Shown: in pieces, positions 48,237 to 61,200 of the stretch
Layout: each line of letters opens with the position of its first letter
Numbering within the stretch: the first letter of the stretch is position 1
Assembly (NCBI RefSeq): GCF_008831285.2
Contig: NC_045138.2
Coordinates: 34,257,934 to 34,321,933 of the forward strand
Reading direction: 5' to 3'
Length of the DNA: 64,000 nucleotides
Source of the DNA: Nymphaea colorata
Lineage: Eukaryota; Streptophyta; Magnoliopsida; Nymphaeales; Nymphaeaceae
Program-made: the position numbers and the translations under genes
The notes under the pieces: model-generated
The model's database searches: none
Told to the model about the DNA's origin: nothing
What the model saw: only the letters and a program-made list of their open reading frames with translations

Positions 48237-48863
48237 ATGGCGTCCACCTCCTTCTTTCACATCTTCCCGCACCTGAAACCCTCTCCATCTTACAATTTAT
48301 CAAACTCGCCAAAGCTTTCTCATTCATCAAAGAAAACAGTCATAAAGTGCTCCTCCCAACCTCAGCAATCCCAATCCCAATCCCAACTGCCGCAAACAAC
48401 GGAGCTAGAAGAAGGGCAAGAGAATTCCCCAATCCAAATAAGGTCTAAAGCTCAGCTAGTGAGGGAGAAGAAACCATCAGACTTAGCCAAAACCGAGCCA
48501 CCCAACTTCGAGATAGGATGGAAGAGAACAAAGAAGCTGCCGCTAGAGAAGAAGAAAGGGTATATGATCATGGACTTCTTGGACAAGTTGGAAGGTTTGA
48601 TGAGCAGGCAGTACGGAACCACCGAGTTGTTGGCAAAGGCTGGAGGAATAGTGGCAGAGAGGGTGAGGGAAGAGGCTGAGATCTTGAGGAACAAAGGAGA
48701 GGTCGATGACAGGTTGGTAGTTGAGCTTTTCAGAGTGCTGAAGTTGATGGAGATGGAGCTTGAGATGGTGAAGGCTGCCAAAAAGGAGGAGACGTTGAAT
48801 GAGAGGCTGGAGCAGGCTAAGGCTAGGTGCAGACAGGCCATTCTGGTTGCTGATTCTTTCTGA
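48237..48863 (+). CDS. conserved chloroplast-targeted protein of unknown function
   Basis: A single exon encodes 208 residues. The frame is open further upstream (to 48063), but the ATG at 48237 is the better start because it gives MASTSFFHIFPHLKPSPSY, a Ser-rich, acid-poor N terminus with VIKCSSQ near residue 36, which looks like a plastid transit peptide and cleavage region. A Gln/Ser-rich linker follows. The C-terminal half (from about residue 90) is well ordered and highly charged: GWKRTKKLPLEKKKGYMIMD, then a long helical stretch with MSRQYGTTELLAKAGGIVAE and ARCRQAILVADSF at the end. I recognise this C-terminal block as conserved in plants but cannot give it a function. Plastid targeting is an inference. 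It points towards the CCCH zinc-finger gene on the other strand. Confidence 0.75.
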   Translation: MASTSFFHIFPHLKPSPSYNLSNSPKLSHSSKKTVIKCSSQPQQSQSQSQLPQTTELEEGQENSPIQIRSKAQLVREKKPSDLAKTEPPNFEIGWKRTKKLPLEKKKGYMIMDFLDKLEGLMSRQYGTTELLAKAGGIVAERVREEAEILRNKGEVDDRLVVELFRVLKLMEMELEMVKAAKKEETLNERLEQAKARCRQAILVADSF

Positions 48864-51800
48864 GTTCCCGAGTCAATCTTTTGTTCAAACTGGGCATGGT
48901 AATGAGTTGGTTTCTTTGTAGGAGGGCACTGTAGAGATCCATAGTGACCTAGTTTCAAGTCTTTTGGCTTTCCACGCCGGGATTCGGGAACATGAATTCG
49001 AGGGTAAATTTGGTTTTGCCTGATGAAATTCCACATTTCCCTGAGAATCGTGAGCGTGTTCGTGAGCTGCGCACCTTAGAAATGGAGCTCATGGCCTTGG
49101 CTACATCCGCGGTGATGAAAAGGAAATCAGTTGCCTATGACTTTCTTCTTTTTTCCTTAGATAAACCAATCACCTTCTGTCGTGTGTTTCGAGCTAAATG
49201 ACGTTTTCTCAACTTGGTGGTCTCCATGAATCGGATTCCTTGTGGGTCGCTTGGAATGTACTTTATTGGCTTGATAATGTTCATAAATCACAAGTCTCCT
49301 CCGGAGCCATTCACAAGTCCATGAGGCCTTATCGGAGACGTACATTAGCGTAAGCGACGCGGAACCGTGAAGTCCTGACAAATTCGATTAACTCTTAGTC
49401 ATATATGCGGAACCAGGAATGGCTAGATTTAACTTCTGAATGCCAAACAAGCATTATCAAGTAGTTACTTACTGAAGCCCATGGAGCAGCTAATTTTCGC
49501 ATGTCAAAGGTTTATAAAGTTTAAGCCATTAGCATAACGTAGCTTCGAATAAAAATTTAATGATTAAGCAAAGGACACATCGGTATCTGCTAAGGCTTCT
49601 ATTGTTCTTCTACTTCAGCACCAATTGCGTCTTTTTGACCATTGAGGAAATCTGATGACGCATATCATTTTTTAGATTGGAGTTTTTTATGATTGTACCA
49701 TAGGACACGTTGATATCCACCGAGGTATTCTATGATTTTTACTTTCTCCATCCATTGCAAATGCTTGAACATAGAATCCTTAGTGTTAAAACTTATTATA
49801 GGTTTTCCTTGAGAACTCCCTCTCTTCGAACTGCTCCCACTGGAGCTGCCACCGCTGTCGCGTGCTTTCCGCCGGAGCATATAACTTTTCTGTCGTAGTG
49901 ACGAGGGACTATTCTAAGGATTAGACCACTTAACAACCTGAGAAAAGGAAACGCTGGTTGAGTTATCAAAAAGGTCGAGATGTCTGCAAAATGGCAGTGA
50001 TAGGACTTGATCTAGAATTCCATTTTAATATTTTTTCTGCGAACTCTCATCTTTCACGTGCTCTCCACCTAGATTAAAGAAAACAGAAGTTTATGAATGA
50101 AACAAACTTTGTCATGCACTCTTGGATGTTCAAGAACGGTTTTGCTGCTTTATTATTGAACAAATTCATGTCAATAGGAATGGTGTAATCCCGTACCACA
50201 CGTTAGTCGGCGCTCAAACTTATTTATTAGGAACAATGTATTAAAAGGAATTAGGATTACAGATGAGTTGGAAGTAAGACAACCAGGCATCTGAAATATT
50301 ATATTTGAAGGATCTGATATAACATTAAACGGCAAAATCCACACAGTAAATCCTATTCACTCCTAATGCACTATGGCAGATTAGTCCTTTTCTTTTCTTA
50401 CCCCATCGGCAAAACTTTAGTTGGCAAAACTCACTACATTTCCTACGATTTCTGAAGCTTGGATGGCTAATGCTGACCCCTCGTAGAGAGAGATGATTTG
50501 TTTCTCCCATTTATGAATTTTTCGTTTCCTTATCATCCATCATCAGCCGAAGGACGGTTGCTTTCCTCTTTGCCGTCATCAATAGACGGAAGATCAATTT
50601 CTTTCGTGCTGTCGTCGCCATCGATTTCACTGCTGCCGGAAACCATTTTTAACTCTTCACGAGAGAAATGGGCAATTCCCACCGACTTACTGTGACTGTC
50701 ATTTTCTTCGTTCGTCGTTCAATTGATGAGGAATTTCATCCGCGTTGTAGTCCCCATCTCATTTTGCATCGCTGGAGAATGTTTGTGATCGTTTTCCATC
50801 CACTTCCTCCTTTCCCTCCATTCCTTCAGTGACCAATCGATGATGACTTTCTACCACATTGTGCTTTCCGGCCAACTCTATATCATCACAAAGATTTTCG
50901 GACACACCATTTTGGAAATATATCAATCCTTCGTCAATCGGCACACCCTTGCTCAGTTTGATTTACTCATCAAGCAATTGATCACGAAGATCCATGGCAT
51001 TGCTACCCGTTGCTGTATCCCGAGAAACAATACAGTTTCCAGACTCACCATTTTCACTCCCCGAAGTCTTCCACAAAGAATACGATAACGTCAACTAATA
51101 CCTAAACCATAAACCCTGAGGTTTATTCCCAGCCAAAAGTATTTGAAGAGCTGATTAACGAAGAAATGACTAAATCCAGCCTAGGCCTTCCAATTGCGCC
51201 ACAAGTTTGAGTGGCTTCTCTTCCTTCGGCACTCCTTCGCCCGAAAACCTTATTCTCGCCCCAGAAAGTCCCCGCAGATACTCATCAAGAACGGCCGTGT
51301 GATCGATTTCAGTTGAACGCCACTGCCATGGTACGAGCGATCTTTCTTTCTGAAATGCGTCTCGTTCACCATGATTTCGAGACGGTCACCAAAAGCGAAG
51401 ACGGAGGACGCAAAGGAGGCAGTCACGATGGGCTTGCCGGCGAAACTCCGCGGTATGTTCAAAATCCTTACGAGGAATGACACGGATGAGATGTACTCAA
51501 GCTGGGAAATGGCGGAGGCACTTATGAGCCTCTTGCACATCCTGCGACTCAAACGCAGAAGGGAATGCCAGCCAAATAGTGTCAACAGCAGCGGTCTTCC
51601 ACTGGGGCACTAGAAATTCGTTTTAGAGAATGAGTTCATCAACTTGGCGTCCCTGGGATACTTTTGGCAACGTACAACATTTGCGACATTAAGCAATTTT
51701 AACGCAAATAGATATTATTCTCCACACGGAGAAAGGCACAAGAATTGGCCTCCAGTTCTCTACTGCCTCCATGACTGCACCTCTTGGAGATGAACACAAA

Positions 51801-52282
51801 AGAGCACATAAATAAGCTGCATTTTCCAAAATGTTGGCAACCTGGCATCTTAAAAGCTTGCTCCATGGATACCTAAAATTCTGTAAAAAACCGCGGCAAC
51901 TTCAACACAGGTACAAGGGCAATAAGTGAGCACAAGTGTGTTGCCGCAAGCCCTTATGAGAAAAGGGTGGACGCACTTCTTTTCTTGGGGTTTAAGACAT
52001 CTACGTTCTCACTGTCAATCAAGTGGAGGTTCAGAATTGGTTTTCCCTTCAACTTTGCTTGGAAAAAGGAAAAAAAAAGAAAAACTCTCAAAAACACAAA
52101 TGTTGGAAAACCCCGACAAAACTCAAGAAACTAAAGTGATTAATTAACCTTCCGTCAAGCATAGAAGGAGAACTTGCAACCATAGCAGATTCTACAACTG
52201 GAATTTCAGCCCAAAAAGAAAAAAAAAAAACTACTGATTTTTTTTTTCCTTCTTTTGCCAACCACCCTATTCAGCATAGCAA
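48864..52282. other. long intergenic stretch, no gene recognised
   Basis: Several frames of 60-110 codons occur (for example 51250-51585 minus and 49665-49880 minus), but none matches a family I recognise and none splices convincingly. The stretch 50500-51600 is less AT-rich than its flanks and could be an old transposon or pseudogene. I cannot show which. Confidence 0.45.
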
Positions 52283-55200
52283 CTAGTTCTTGATTCCACC
52301 TTCATTTAGATCAATTAGACCGAGGTCATTATGAACTCCATACACAACCACGTCCGTGTCTTCGTCATACCTCTTGTACTGCAAAACAAAGAGCATTCAA
52401 AGAAGCCATCAAAAATACATATCCAGAAATCGTGAATTAAATAAGAAAAAATGGGATACAGAATCATCATTAAAAAAAAAAATCCTGCAAATCGAAGGCG
52501 GTGTTCCCTGATAAAAAAAAGAAAACACAGGAGAAAAGATAACAATTGGTAATATGTAACCCATATTCTTGTTACTTTCTGTTTATGGCTTCGTAACTAT
52601 GCCTGTCCACAAATTTGTAAGTTCTGACACAAATTTGATGAGCCTTAACCAGAAACTCAACAGCAGACCAGAAACTACGGTAAAAAGAGTCGTGGAGATT
52701 TAAATTCACTACTGTTGGTTGCGAAGGATTTAAAAACAATCGTTTACAACAATACTGGAACTAGCAATCTCTCATTACAAAGTTCACGATTCTTCAAATA
52801 ATTAATCAAATGCCAGTAAAGGCATGAGTCCAAGTTCGTAGAGCATTAAATGCAATAACTTCTAGACCTTGTCATTGTGTTCAAGGGCATTTGGAGGACC
52901 GGCTGGTAGTGAAGTCCGGATGATGTGCTTATCACCAGCAGCATCTGAGGCTGCATTCGACCCATTTGCCACTTCAGGTTTATCATCAATGTCGATTGCT
53001 TCTGCAAGTTCATCCTCCGCATGAGCAGCCATACTAGTAGATGGCACTGTATGTACTAAATCTGAACCTCTTGCCTGTTCACAAGCCAATTCAACAACAT
53101 TACATTACTTTTGCTCAAAATAAGAAAAGGCAACATACAAGAAAAAAAAAATGCATGAACATTAGCATGCTAAATAAGAAAATTCACATATTTGGTCTCC
53201 AATGGCATCTACAACAGTCACAATTTCTTCCCATTATATACCATAAGTCAGACCAATAGAATCATAACCACAAAAAGGGGTAGCATCTACCTTCTCTGTA
53301 GCTGCAATGGCAGGTGGAGAACCAATTTTCCTCTGCCTAGGTCTATCTACATGCGCCACATATCTAAAAAGGTTCTTGCTCGAAGATACTCGGTATCCTA
53401 AAAGTGCTTCTTTCCCGCTATTTTCACTGTGGCTTACGAACCTATCACTCTGAAAATGCTTATCATATCTGGTCAGCTCACTAAAATGTCCATCTCGTGT
53501 CCTTAGATTTGCTGCAAACAGAAAGAATATTATACTTGCTGCAAATAAACATAAACATAACAATATCCACTTCAAAATACATAGCAAATAGTTGTTTTAA
53601 AAAATCATATCTAAACAAAAGAGGGTTCACAAAGTTCTTCCCCTGCACCAATCTTTTCCTAGGGACTTCTTTTCTCCATGCAGTAACATTTGGTTGTATT
53701 GCCATTGCATCGAAGAATATCACCTTAATGTATGTATACTGGAAATTCTTTTATGGCATGGATCAGATAATTCCTCACCTTTTCCATTTCTTTGTCTCTT
53801 TCTTGTTAGATGATATTTGACCGCTGCATTATATTCTCATGTTTGATGATTCCATTAGCATTCCCCGTCTTGAGAATAACATAGTTACATCCATTCTGTT
53901 CTCTATAATATTCCAACACAAACTTATCAAATTTACAATCAGTACACATTGTCTTGTGTAAAGTTTAGGATTACTAACTGAAACTATTTCACAACGGCAT
54001 TAAATAACCAAAATTATGTATTTAACCAACATTTGTTGGCCAGAGCATTGGACCTTGTTCACACTTCGGGACAGTACAGGCCCCTACTCCATGCTGCAAT
54101 CTACATGATTTGTTTTTAGCTAGAGATTGCAAAAGTACTAAGTTTAATTTTAGCTCTATATGCTCTATGTGACTGTCGTACAGTCACGGTCAGAATCCCA
54201 GATGTCACTCATTGCAAAAGCTGAAGCAATGGTCATTGCCTGGGCCCAAGGAGGCACATACACAGATCCAGGTTTAGCTTTTCATCCACCTTGTTTGAGG
54301 AGAAAAAGGGGAAAAAAAATGAAAGCCACCAGGCATCCTTGCAAACATTATATTGAACCTGAATTTGGATTTCAAATTCAGGCTCTGCATCGTTTTATTT
54401 GCGTGCCAGTTTAACATGTTCAAACCTTCAAAGCAAAAGCACTATCTAGGAAGAATAATCATGACCAGAGTATGGAGAGTTGAAAATGCCATCAGCTCTC
54501 TCAAGAATCATTTTAAAAGGGGATGTGCTTGTTTCTCTGCAGAAAGAAGAGAAAAATGAAAAATCTGTCTCAATAGCAAAGGGCAGCATTCTTATCAGAT
54601 CAAAAGTCATGCATCAGAAGCAAATAGTTGTTTTCAAAGACCAACTCTAAACAAAAGAGGGTTCACAAAATTCTTCCCAAATTCCTAATGTAACAATCTT
54701 CTCCTATTGCTTCTTTTCTCAATGCAGCAACATTTGATTGCATTGCAATCACGTCCAAGAACATCACCTTGATGTATGTATATTGGCAAGTCTCTTATGG
54801 CATGGATCAGATGACCCTTCACCTTTTTCATTGTCTTTCCTTTTTTTCATAGAAAATATTTTATTGCAGCCATTGTATTCTCGTGTTTGGTGATTCCATT
54901 AGCATTCTTCATCTCGAGACTAACGTACTTATGCCCATTCTCTTCTCCATAATATTCAAAACTCAAATTTATAACCAACAGCATTACCTTAATGTTTCTA
55001 AAGTTTAAGATTACTTCTGAAACTAGTTCAGACTCACATTAAATAACTAAAATTATGTACTAAACCAACATTTGTTGGCAGAGCGTCAGACTTTGTTCCA
55101 ACATTTGGATAGTACTTGCCCTACTCCATGCAGGAATGTAAATCTTCTGTTTGTTAGCCATTTCAGAAATATCAATTCTAATTTTAGCTCTACGGTTATG

Positions 55201-58200
55201 ATAACATTAAATAAATAAAGATCTTCTTGGTATGAAGAGTGACCTGATTTAGCTTCTTCACCGACTACATGGCTGAGACGGAACCTTTTTCTTTTCAGGG
55301 TGATCTCACTCTGCTTATCAGCCCTAGGGCTCACCTGGTCACCATCTGCATCTCCATCACTGATGATGTTAATACTTGAATCATCCTCATTGGCAATAGG
55401 TTTTGCAGCATCTAATGACATATGATCCCCCAATTTTTGTAGCCTAGTTTGAGCCCTGAACAGTTTGTATGCAAAAAACAAAATAATAGGACGTTTTAGT
55501 ACCCTTATAAAATTTACATCACTAAAAGCATATTCCACAAAAGGCTGGAAAACATGAATGTACGACCAGTTGCAAGCGAGGCTAGGAATCAACAATTTCA
55601 ACAAACAGGTAACCTTAATCATAATTGGAAGGGAAGAAATGGAAGAGAACTAACCAACCTCTTTAGTTCATCTTGCGCCCTTGAATGACGGTTGTAAACT
55701 TTAACAAACTTTTTTATTTTTAAAGTGACCCTGAGCAGAAGGTGGAAAACATGTTAAACAACACTAAAACATATTATGTGCATCTTTGAAAGCAGAAAAT
55801 AATGTCGAACTATATTCAGAAGCGAAGACCAACATATAGAGGCTAAGACAAGCTGACGCAGGGGTGATATGTTGGGAGCGGGTCATGTAGAGGGTCCATT
55901 CTATGTACCTGCTTTATTATGGATTATTAGATCTTTTATTTCTGACAGAGCTTTCATTAGGATCCAGATCCATTTTTAGGCTATTTAAGTGGAACGTGTG
56001 ATTCACTTGAGTTTAGTGAAGTTCATGATTTAAGAAACCCTAATTATGTTTTGATTATTAAATTTCTTTTGTTTTCATGCAATTTTCACTTTGTTTGCAT
56101 TTTTTGGTGCCTTTTCCGCGGAGATTAGAGTGAGGAATTCTAACTACTGCCTAAGTTTTTTTTTTTTTTTTTTTTCTCGCTCCTGGCAATGGCTGAAGTC
56201 CCAAGGAACTACCTTGCCGTGGAAAAATCCAAAGAAAAAATTAAAAAATTTAGAAAAAAGACTTGAAGATCTTGTGGCGTGCATAGAAGATTGGCTGGAC
56301 CAAATGGAAAAATCGAACCAATAAACCCTAAATCGGATGAATCGAACCCTAGCAGCACTCACCAAGAGGAGCCCCAGCAGCGCTCACGAAGAGGATGGAC
56401 GATGTTGATGGCAGATTGGATGCGTCGAAAGGTAAGAAAAACTCACCGGTTGATGTCCAACAACAACAAGAAGAAATCGGACGGCGTCGTCGGGTTGAGG
56501 AACATGAACCGCCCGTAGTTCTGTAGCAACCATTTAGTGTTCAAATGCACCGGCCCACGTGGATCCACCGGACTTCACCAGAAACCCCACGGAAGGCTTT
56601 CCAGCCGCCGCCGATGACGTCACCCAAATATGCTGAAGAGTTTCCACCCACCGCTGGAAGGTGTTACCGCCCAGACCACCAACAGCCACCACCACCCGCC
56701 GACCACAGTCGCCGGGACGGCGCCAGACCCGGCGGACGGCCCCCTACCAAGCCGGAGGCCGCCATTGGTGCCGACTTCTTCCAGATGGGCGAAGGGAGAT
56801 TCCCCTCTGTCGCTGTCTGCACCGGACAAACCGTCCCCGGATGGGCAGTCGGCGAGTTGGTGAGCGTCGCCGGACGGCCAGTCGGCGAGTTGGTGAGCGT
56901 CGCCGGACGGCCGACGATTCCGCCGGATGGCCGACACCGACCGGATTTCCCGCCCACTTGGGGATGCAACCCGACGCCTCTGTGCCCTCGTGCACAGGGA
57001 GCGCCGGGCGCCCTAGCGGGGCGGAACGGGGGTCGGGTCCCATGTTGGGACCCGGAACCCGCTGGGTCAGCTAATGTACCACCGACCCGGGTCAGGTTTC
57101 CCGACCTGGTACGGCTTCATAGGACCCGGTTCTGCCCGGAGAGAGAGAGCGAGAGAAAGAAGAAAAGGAAAGCCTTTTCCTTGCAGACATTGCAAGCCTT
57201 TTCTGAAACAGATTTGGGATGCGCAAATCTAGTTCGTATTGTCGCCCATTACCGAGTTCTACATCGTCGAGGACGACTCTTCTTAAACTCGGAGAGAATG
57301 GCGCAGGGCTGTCATGTTGGGAGCCGGTCTTGTAGAGGGCCCCTTTTATGTTGCTTTATTATGGATTATTAGATCCGTTATTTATGATAGAGCTTTCTTT
57401 TGGATCCAGATCCATTTCTAGGCTACTTAAGTGAAACGTGTGATTCATTTGAGTTTAGTGAAGTTGATGATTAAGAAACCTTAATTCTTTTTTATTATTA
57501 ATTTTTTTTCCTGCAATTTTCCCCTTTGTTTGCATTCTTTGGTGCCTTGCCCCCAGGGATTATAGTGAGGAACTCTAATCACTGAATCACAAGCTAACCT
57601 ATTGAATACTTAAAAGTAAAAAAATACAGGATGAGCTTTGTGACAAGCACCTTCTACAATCTTCTTGCATCTGCTTCAATTGAATGTCAAGGTCCTCATT
57701 TTTTATGGAAAGTCTGTCAACTTCTTCATTTGTCTTCTCCAAAGAATTCTTCAAATAAAACAGTAAGGCAGATAAGAAAATTTGTGCACAATTTTGTGGC
57801 ATGAAAAATCCCGAGGATGACATTTATTATGTATCCAGAGAACACTATCTAGTAAAAAGGAAAATAAGTTGAAGGAGAAAATCCGTCTCAATAATGCACA
57901 ATGATTCATGAACAAGGAACATTGAGAACAACATAATATCTCTAGGCCAAAAGCATGCCTCACCACCAGGGCAAAATTATAAATCATCAATAAGTTACCT
58001 CTAATTCACGCTTTTGAGCATCAAGCAATTCGATGTCTAACTGAACCTGTTTCAACTGCATAATGGAAGACACAATAACCAGTTAAAACACAAATACCAC
58101 ACAATCTTCAGTTTCACATGGTAAGCAACCCCTTTGGTCTCCGGTTTGGAGCAGAGATGAGAAGATTGATGAGTGCGGTCAGACATGGGAAACTGGAGTG

Positions 58201-61200
58201 TAGTCATCAACCAGGACATCATTGAAATAGGAAAACATGCGATCTTCATTCCCAGCCATGACTCCAAGGAGGAGGATAGGGTTATGAGCCCACACCACAG
58301 CTCCTGAGGAAGCTTGGAGAACAAGGACAATAACAGAAGCTTAAGCAAACAACAAATACGTCGACTAGCTAAGACATGACCACAACAAGTCAACAACCAC
58401 CAAGCAAAACAAAACCTGTTCTTCCGCAATGTCTCTGTCACTGTTTGAGTATGATTTGGTTTCCTGTGCTCGACTACCACCAGCATCTGAGAAGTTTAGG
58501 CTGTCAGAAGCATCACTATGTCCACTCACATGCTGCCTCTTTGAACTTCTCCTCTCACTGGAAAAAAAAAAAAATAGTGTAAGAACTGAAAACAGCTTAA
58601 ACCTAAAGAAACATGTCAACTAATAGTTAAGAAAGGAATTCATGAATGGCTTCACTAAAATGACCAAGCTAAACAAGATAGACGCACAGATAGACAATGA
58701 TGTGTGATATAAAATGAGAAGACAGAAAAGTTGCACATAAATTTAGATAAGTTTAGCCGAACTTAAATTGAGTCCCATTATCCATTTAAGCACATCTGTT
58801 GGGCCTGAGAATCGACGAAGGAAGGGGCCAGTGTGGAGGGTCGCATCAAAACACAACAATATCCTTTCTTCTCATTCTGGCCCTTGGTCACAGTCAGAAA
58901 CCTGTCTGAACCTTGAGATAGGACAAGCAAACTAGAGTACATCTGCTGTAATGTCTTGAGCAGAATAGAGGGTCTCCAAAGAATTAGACAACCAAAAGAA
59001 AAGATGAAGAAAGATCTGCAATGTTCTTTATTTACTACAATGGAGTGTAACAATAATTAATTTGTGAATTTTCAAACTGCAAAGCTATGTAACATGGATG
59101 TCGCTGCAGATATGCGTATCCAATAATACCTATAAATTCACAACATGGCATATATATACAAGGGCATGCTGCAGGAGTCAAATTGGGGAATCTGTGAATG
59201 TAGCTGCATAGAGATCACCAATAATGAAGTAAATAGCAGAGATCCAAACCTGTCCCTTCCAGGAGAACGAGAAGGGCTGTGTCCTGCACATCAAATTCCA
59301 AGATTCAATCTCCATGTAATATACAGGGAAAACTTAAAACATTCCTAATCATAATAAACACATAAAAATGCACCAACTAAAGTAACGTCAAAATAAACGG
59401 CTGTACTAAGCAAATATTATGAAACGCATATGTAACCCATATTAGTAGGTTTTGATAAAAAAGACAAAATATAAAAAAATGAGGAAAAGTTTTTTTTTTT
59501 TCATGCAAAAGCATGAAGACTGTGTTTGAATGACACCATTAAACAACATTTTGGAGGCAAAACATGGTTTAAGCCTTTAAGGTGTGTTTGGGTGACGGTT
59601 GAAACTGGGTTTGTGAAAAACCAGTTTTGACAACAGTGCATCGTGCCATTTCTCTTCACAATCACAGTTACGCTGCACAATGTATGGTGGCTGTGGGGTA
59701 CACTACGTTATGCACAACAGTGGTACTAAGTATTCCTTTCCCTTTTGTTGCTTTTACTAGATTCATCACAAGAACCTATTGCTCTGTTCTTCTGAAAAAG
59801 AAAGAAAACTGGTAAAAAATAAGCAACAAAACCTCTTCTTACCCCTATCATGCTTCCTGCCATGGAAGACATGTTGTCCTCTGAAGCCTCTACCCTGGGG
59901 AGACCTCCGATAAGGAGATTTCCGTCTATCAAGCCTGTCTCTCAAGTCACTGCCTCGATAATCCCTCCTACCTGCAAAAAGAAAGAAAGGATAAATTCTT
60001 CCTTCTGTAATTTTGCTATGGATAACAACAGTAAATACACAAGGCATGCTAAAAAAAATTAAGCTTACATCACATAAAACTTACCCTTGCTTTGAGTACA
60101 ATGAGAAAACTAATAATGACAACAAAACTCCTCCTTGCCAGATCGAAAAAGGGTTACTGTTTATGTTGCCCGGACAAAATTCAAAACATATACTTATACC
60201 CGGGCTAACACTGAGAAAATCCTTTTGACAATGAGGCAAATAAGAGGCGAGGATGGATACAGCTGCCTTCTTGAGAAATAAGAAAAATAACAAAATCTGA
60301 ATCATGCAGAGCCTGCCTGTCCATAAATATATAGGATAAATAAGAAGCTTTCTGTCCCAAAGAAATATGTCAGTACAGTTGAGAAGAATTCCACCATAAC
60401 CAGCAAGGCTCCCGGCTTGGAGTGCTTCATTCATGGATATGAAAAATAATGGTTGCTGGGATGTGATCTCCTCGCCATTACACAGATTGGAACTTTATCG
60501 GACATCAGAAACACTCATACAACAATGAAACTGCCAATCTTGTAGGAAACCCATTGCAATGTCAACCATATTAGAACGCAACTTGCACAATCTCCTGACT
60601 TACGAGAATCACTAGCAGATAAAATGAAAAGGATAAGATTCCCTAAATGAGCGCAATAGCAAGTTCTACCAGCTGCCTGATGTTGGCAATGATCGATGGA
60701 GCAACATGAATAAATAACTAAATTCCCGACACAGAAAATTCACTGCAATTAGGACAAATTAGGTAACTGGAACATCATGGAATGGCCACACATCAAACAC
60801 TTTGATCATTTGATGTATGGTCAACCAACTGAGTTCACAAATAAGGCAGGATGAGTTTGTGAATATGTACGCATGTACTATTGAAAACTGCAATGGCTGC
60901 AAGTACCAGAGAGAAGTCAAAAAGCCAGGTTAAGAAAAGGATAAAAATACGAGGTAAAGCAAGTTTTTCTGCCATCAATATGAATATCATCGGAAGACCC
61001 AATTCCAAAGAGAAATTTTGCCTAATGCAACAAAAAAAATCATTTCAAGCAAAGCATATCACAAAAGCAGGTTAAATTGTTTATTAAACTATAAACAGAT
61101 CAAAAAATCAAATGCATCAGTTTCTCATATTTGAAAAGGCAAGTAAACATACTCTTATGTCTAGGATACACAAGCAACCATACACTTTTCACACTATACA

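Larger units (their letters stand above)
55854..57589 (+). mobile_element. non-autonomous LTR retrotransposon with GC-rich interior
   Basis: Two direct terminal repeats (55854 to about 56154, and 57299-57589) start TG(A/G)CGCAGGG and share TTTATTATGGATTATTAGATC and GGATCCAGATCCATTT. CAAGC flanks both outer ends (55849-55853 and 57590-57594), a 5-bp target duplication. A purine tract (GGAGAGAA) precedes the right repeat. A poly-T run of about 22 follows the left repeat; a standard primer site is not seen. The interior begins with a gag-like coiled-coil remnant (LEKRLEDLVACIEDWLDQME) and continues into about 770 bp of GC-rich sequence. No reverse transcriptase or integrase is present. It sits in the CCCH gene intron 55731-57650, in antisense orientation. 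Confidence 0.88.

Noticed and set aside
48452-49036. 194-codon minus-strand frame
   Set aside because: It is the antisense shadow of the plastid-type gene at 48237-48863 and has no recognisable domain.
51250-51585. 111-codon minus-strand frame that might be a LINE ORF1 (DUF4283-like)
   Set aside because: Similarity was too weak to support by eye; left as unassigned intergenic sequence.
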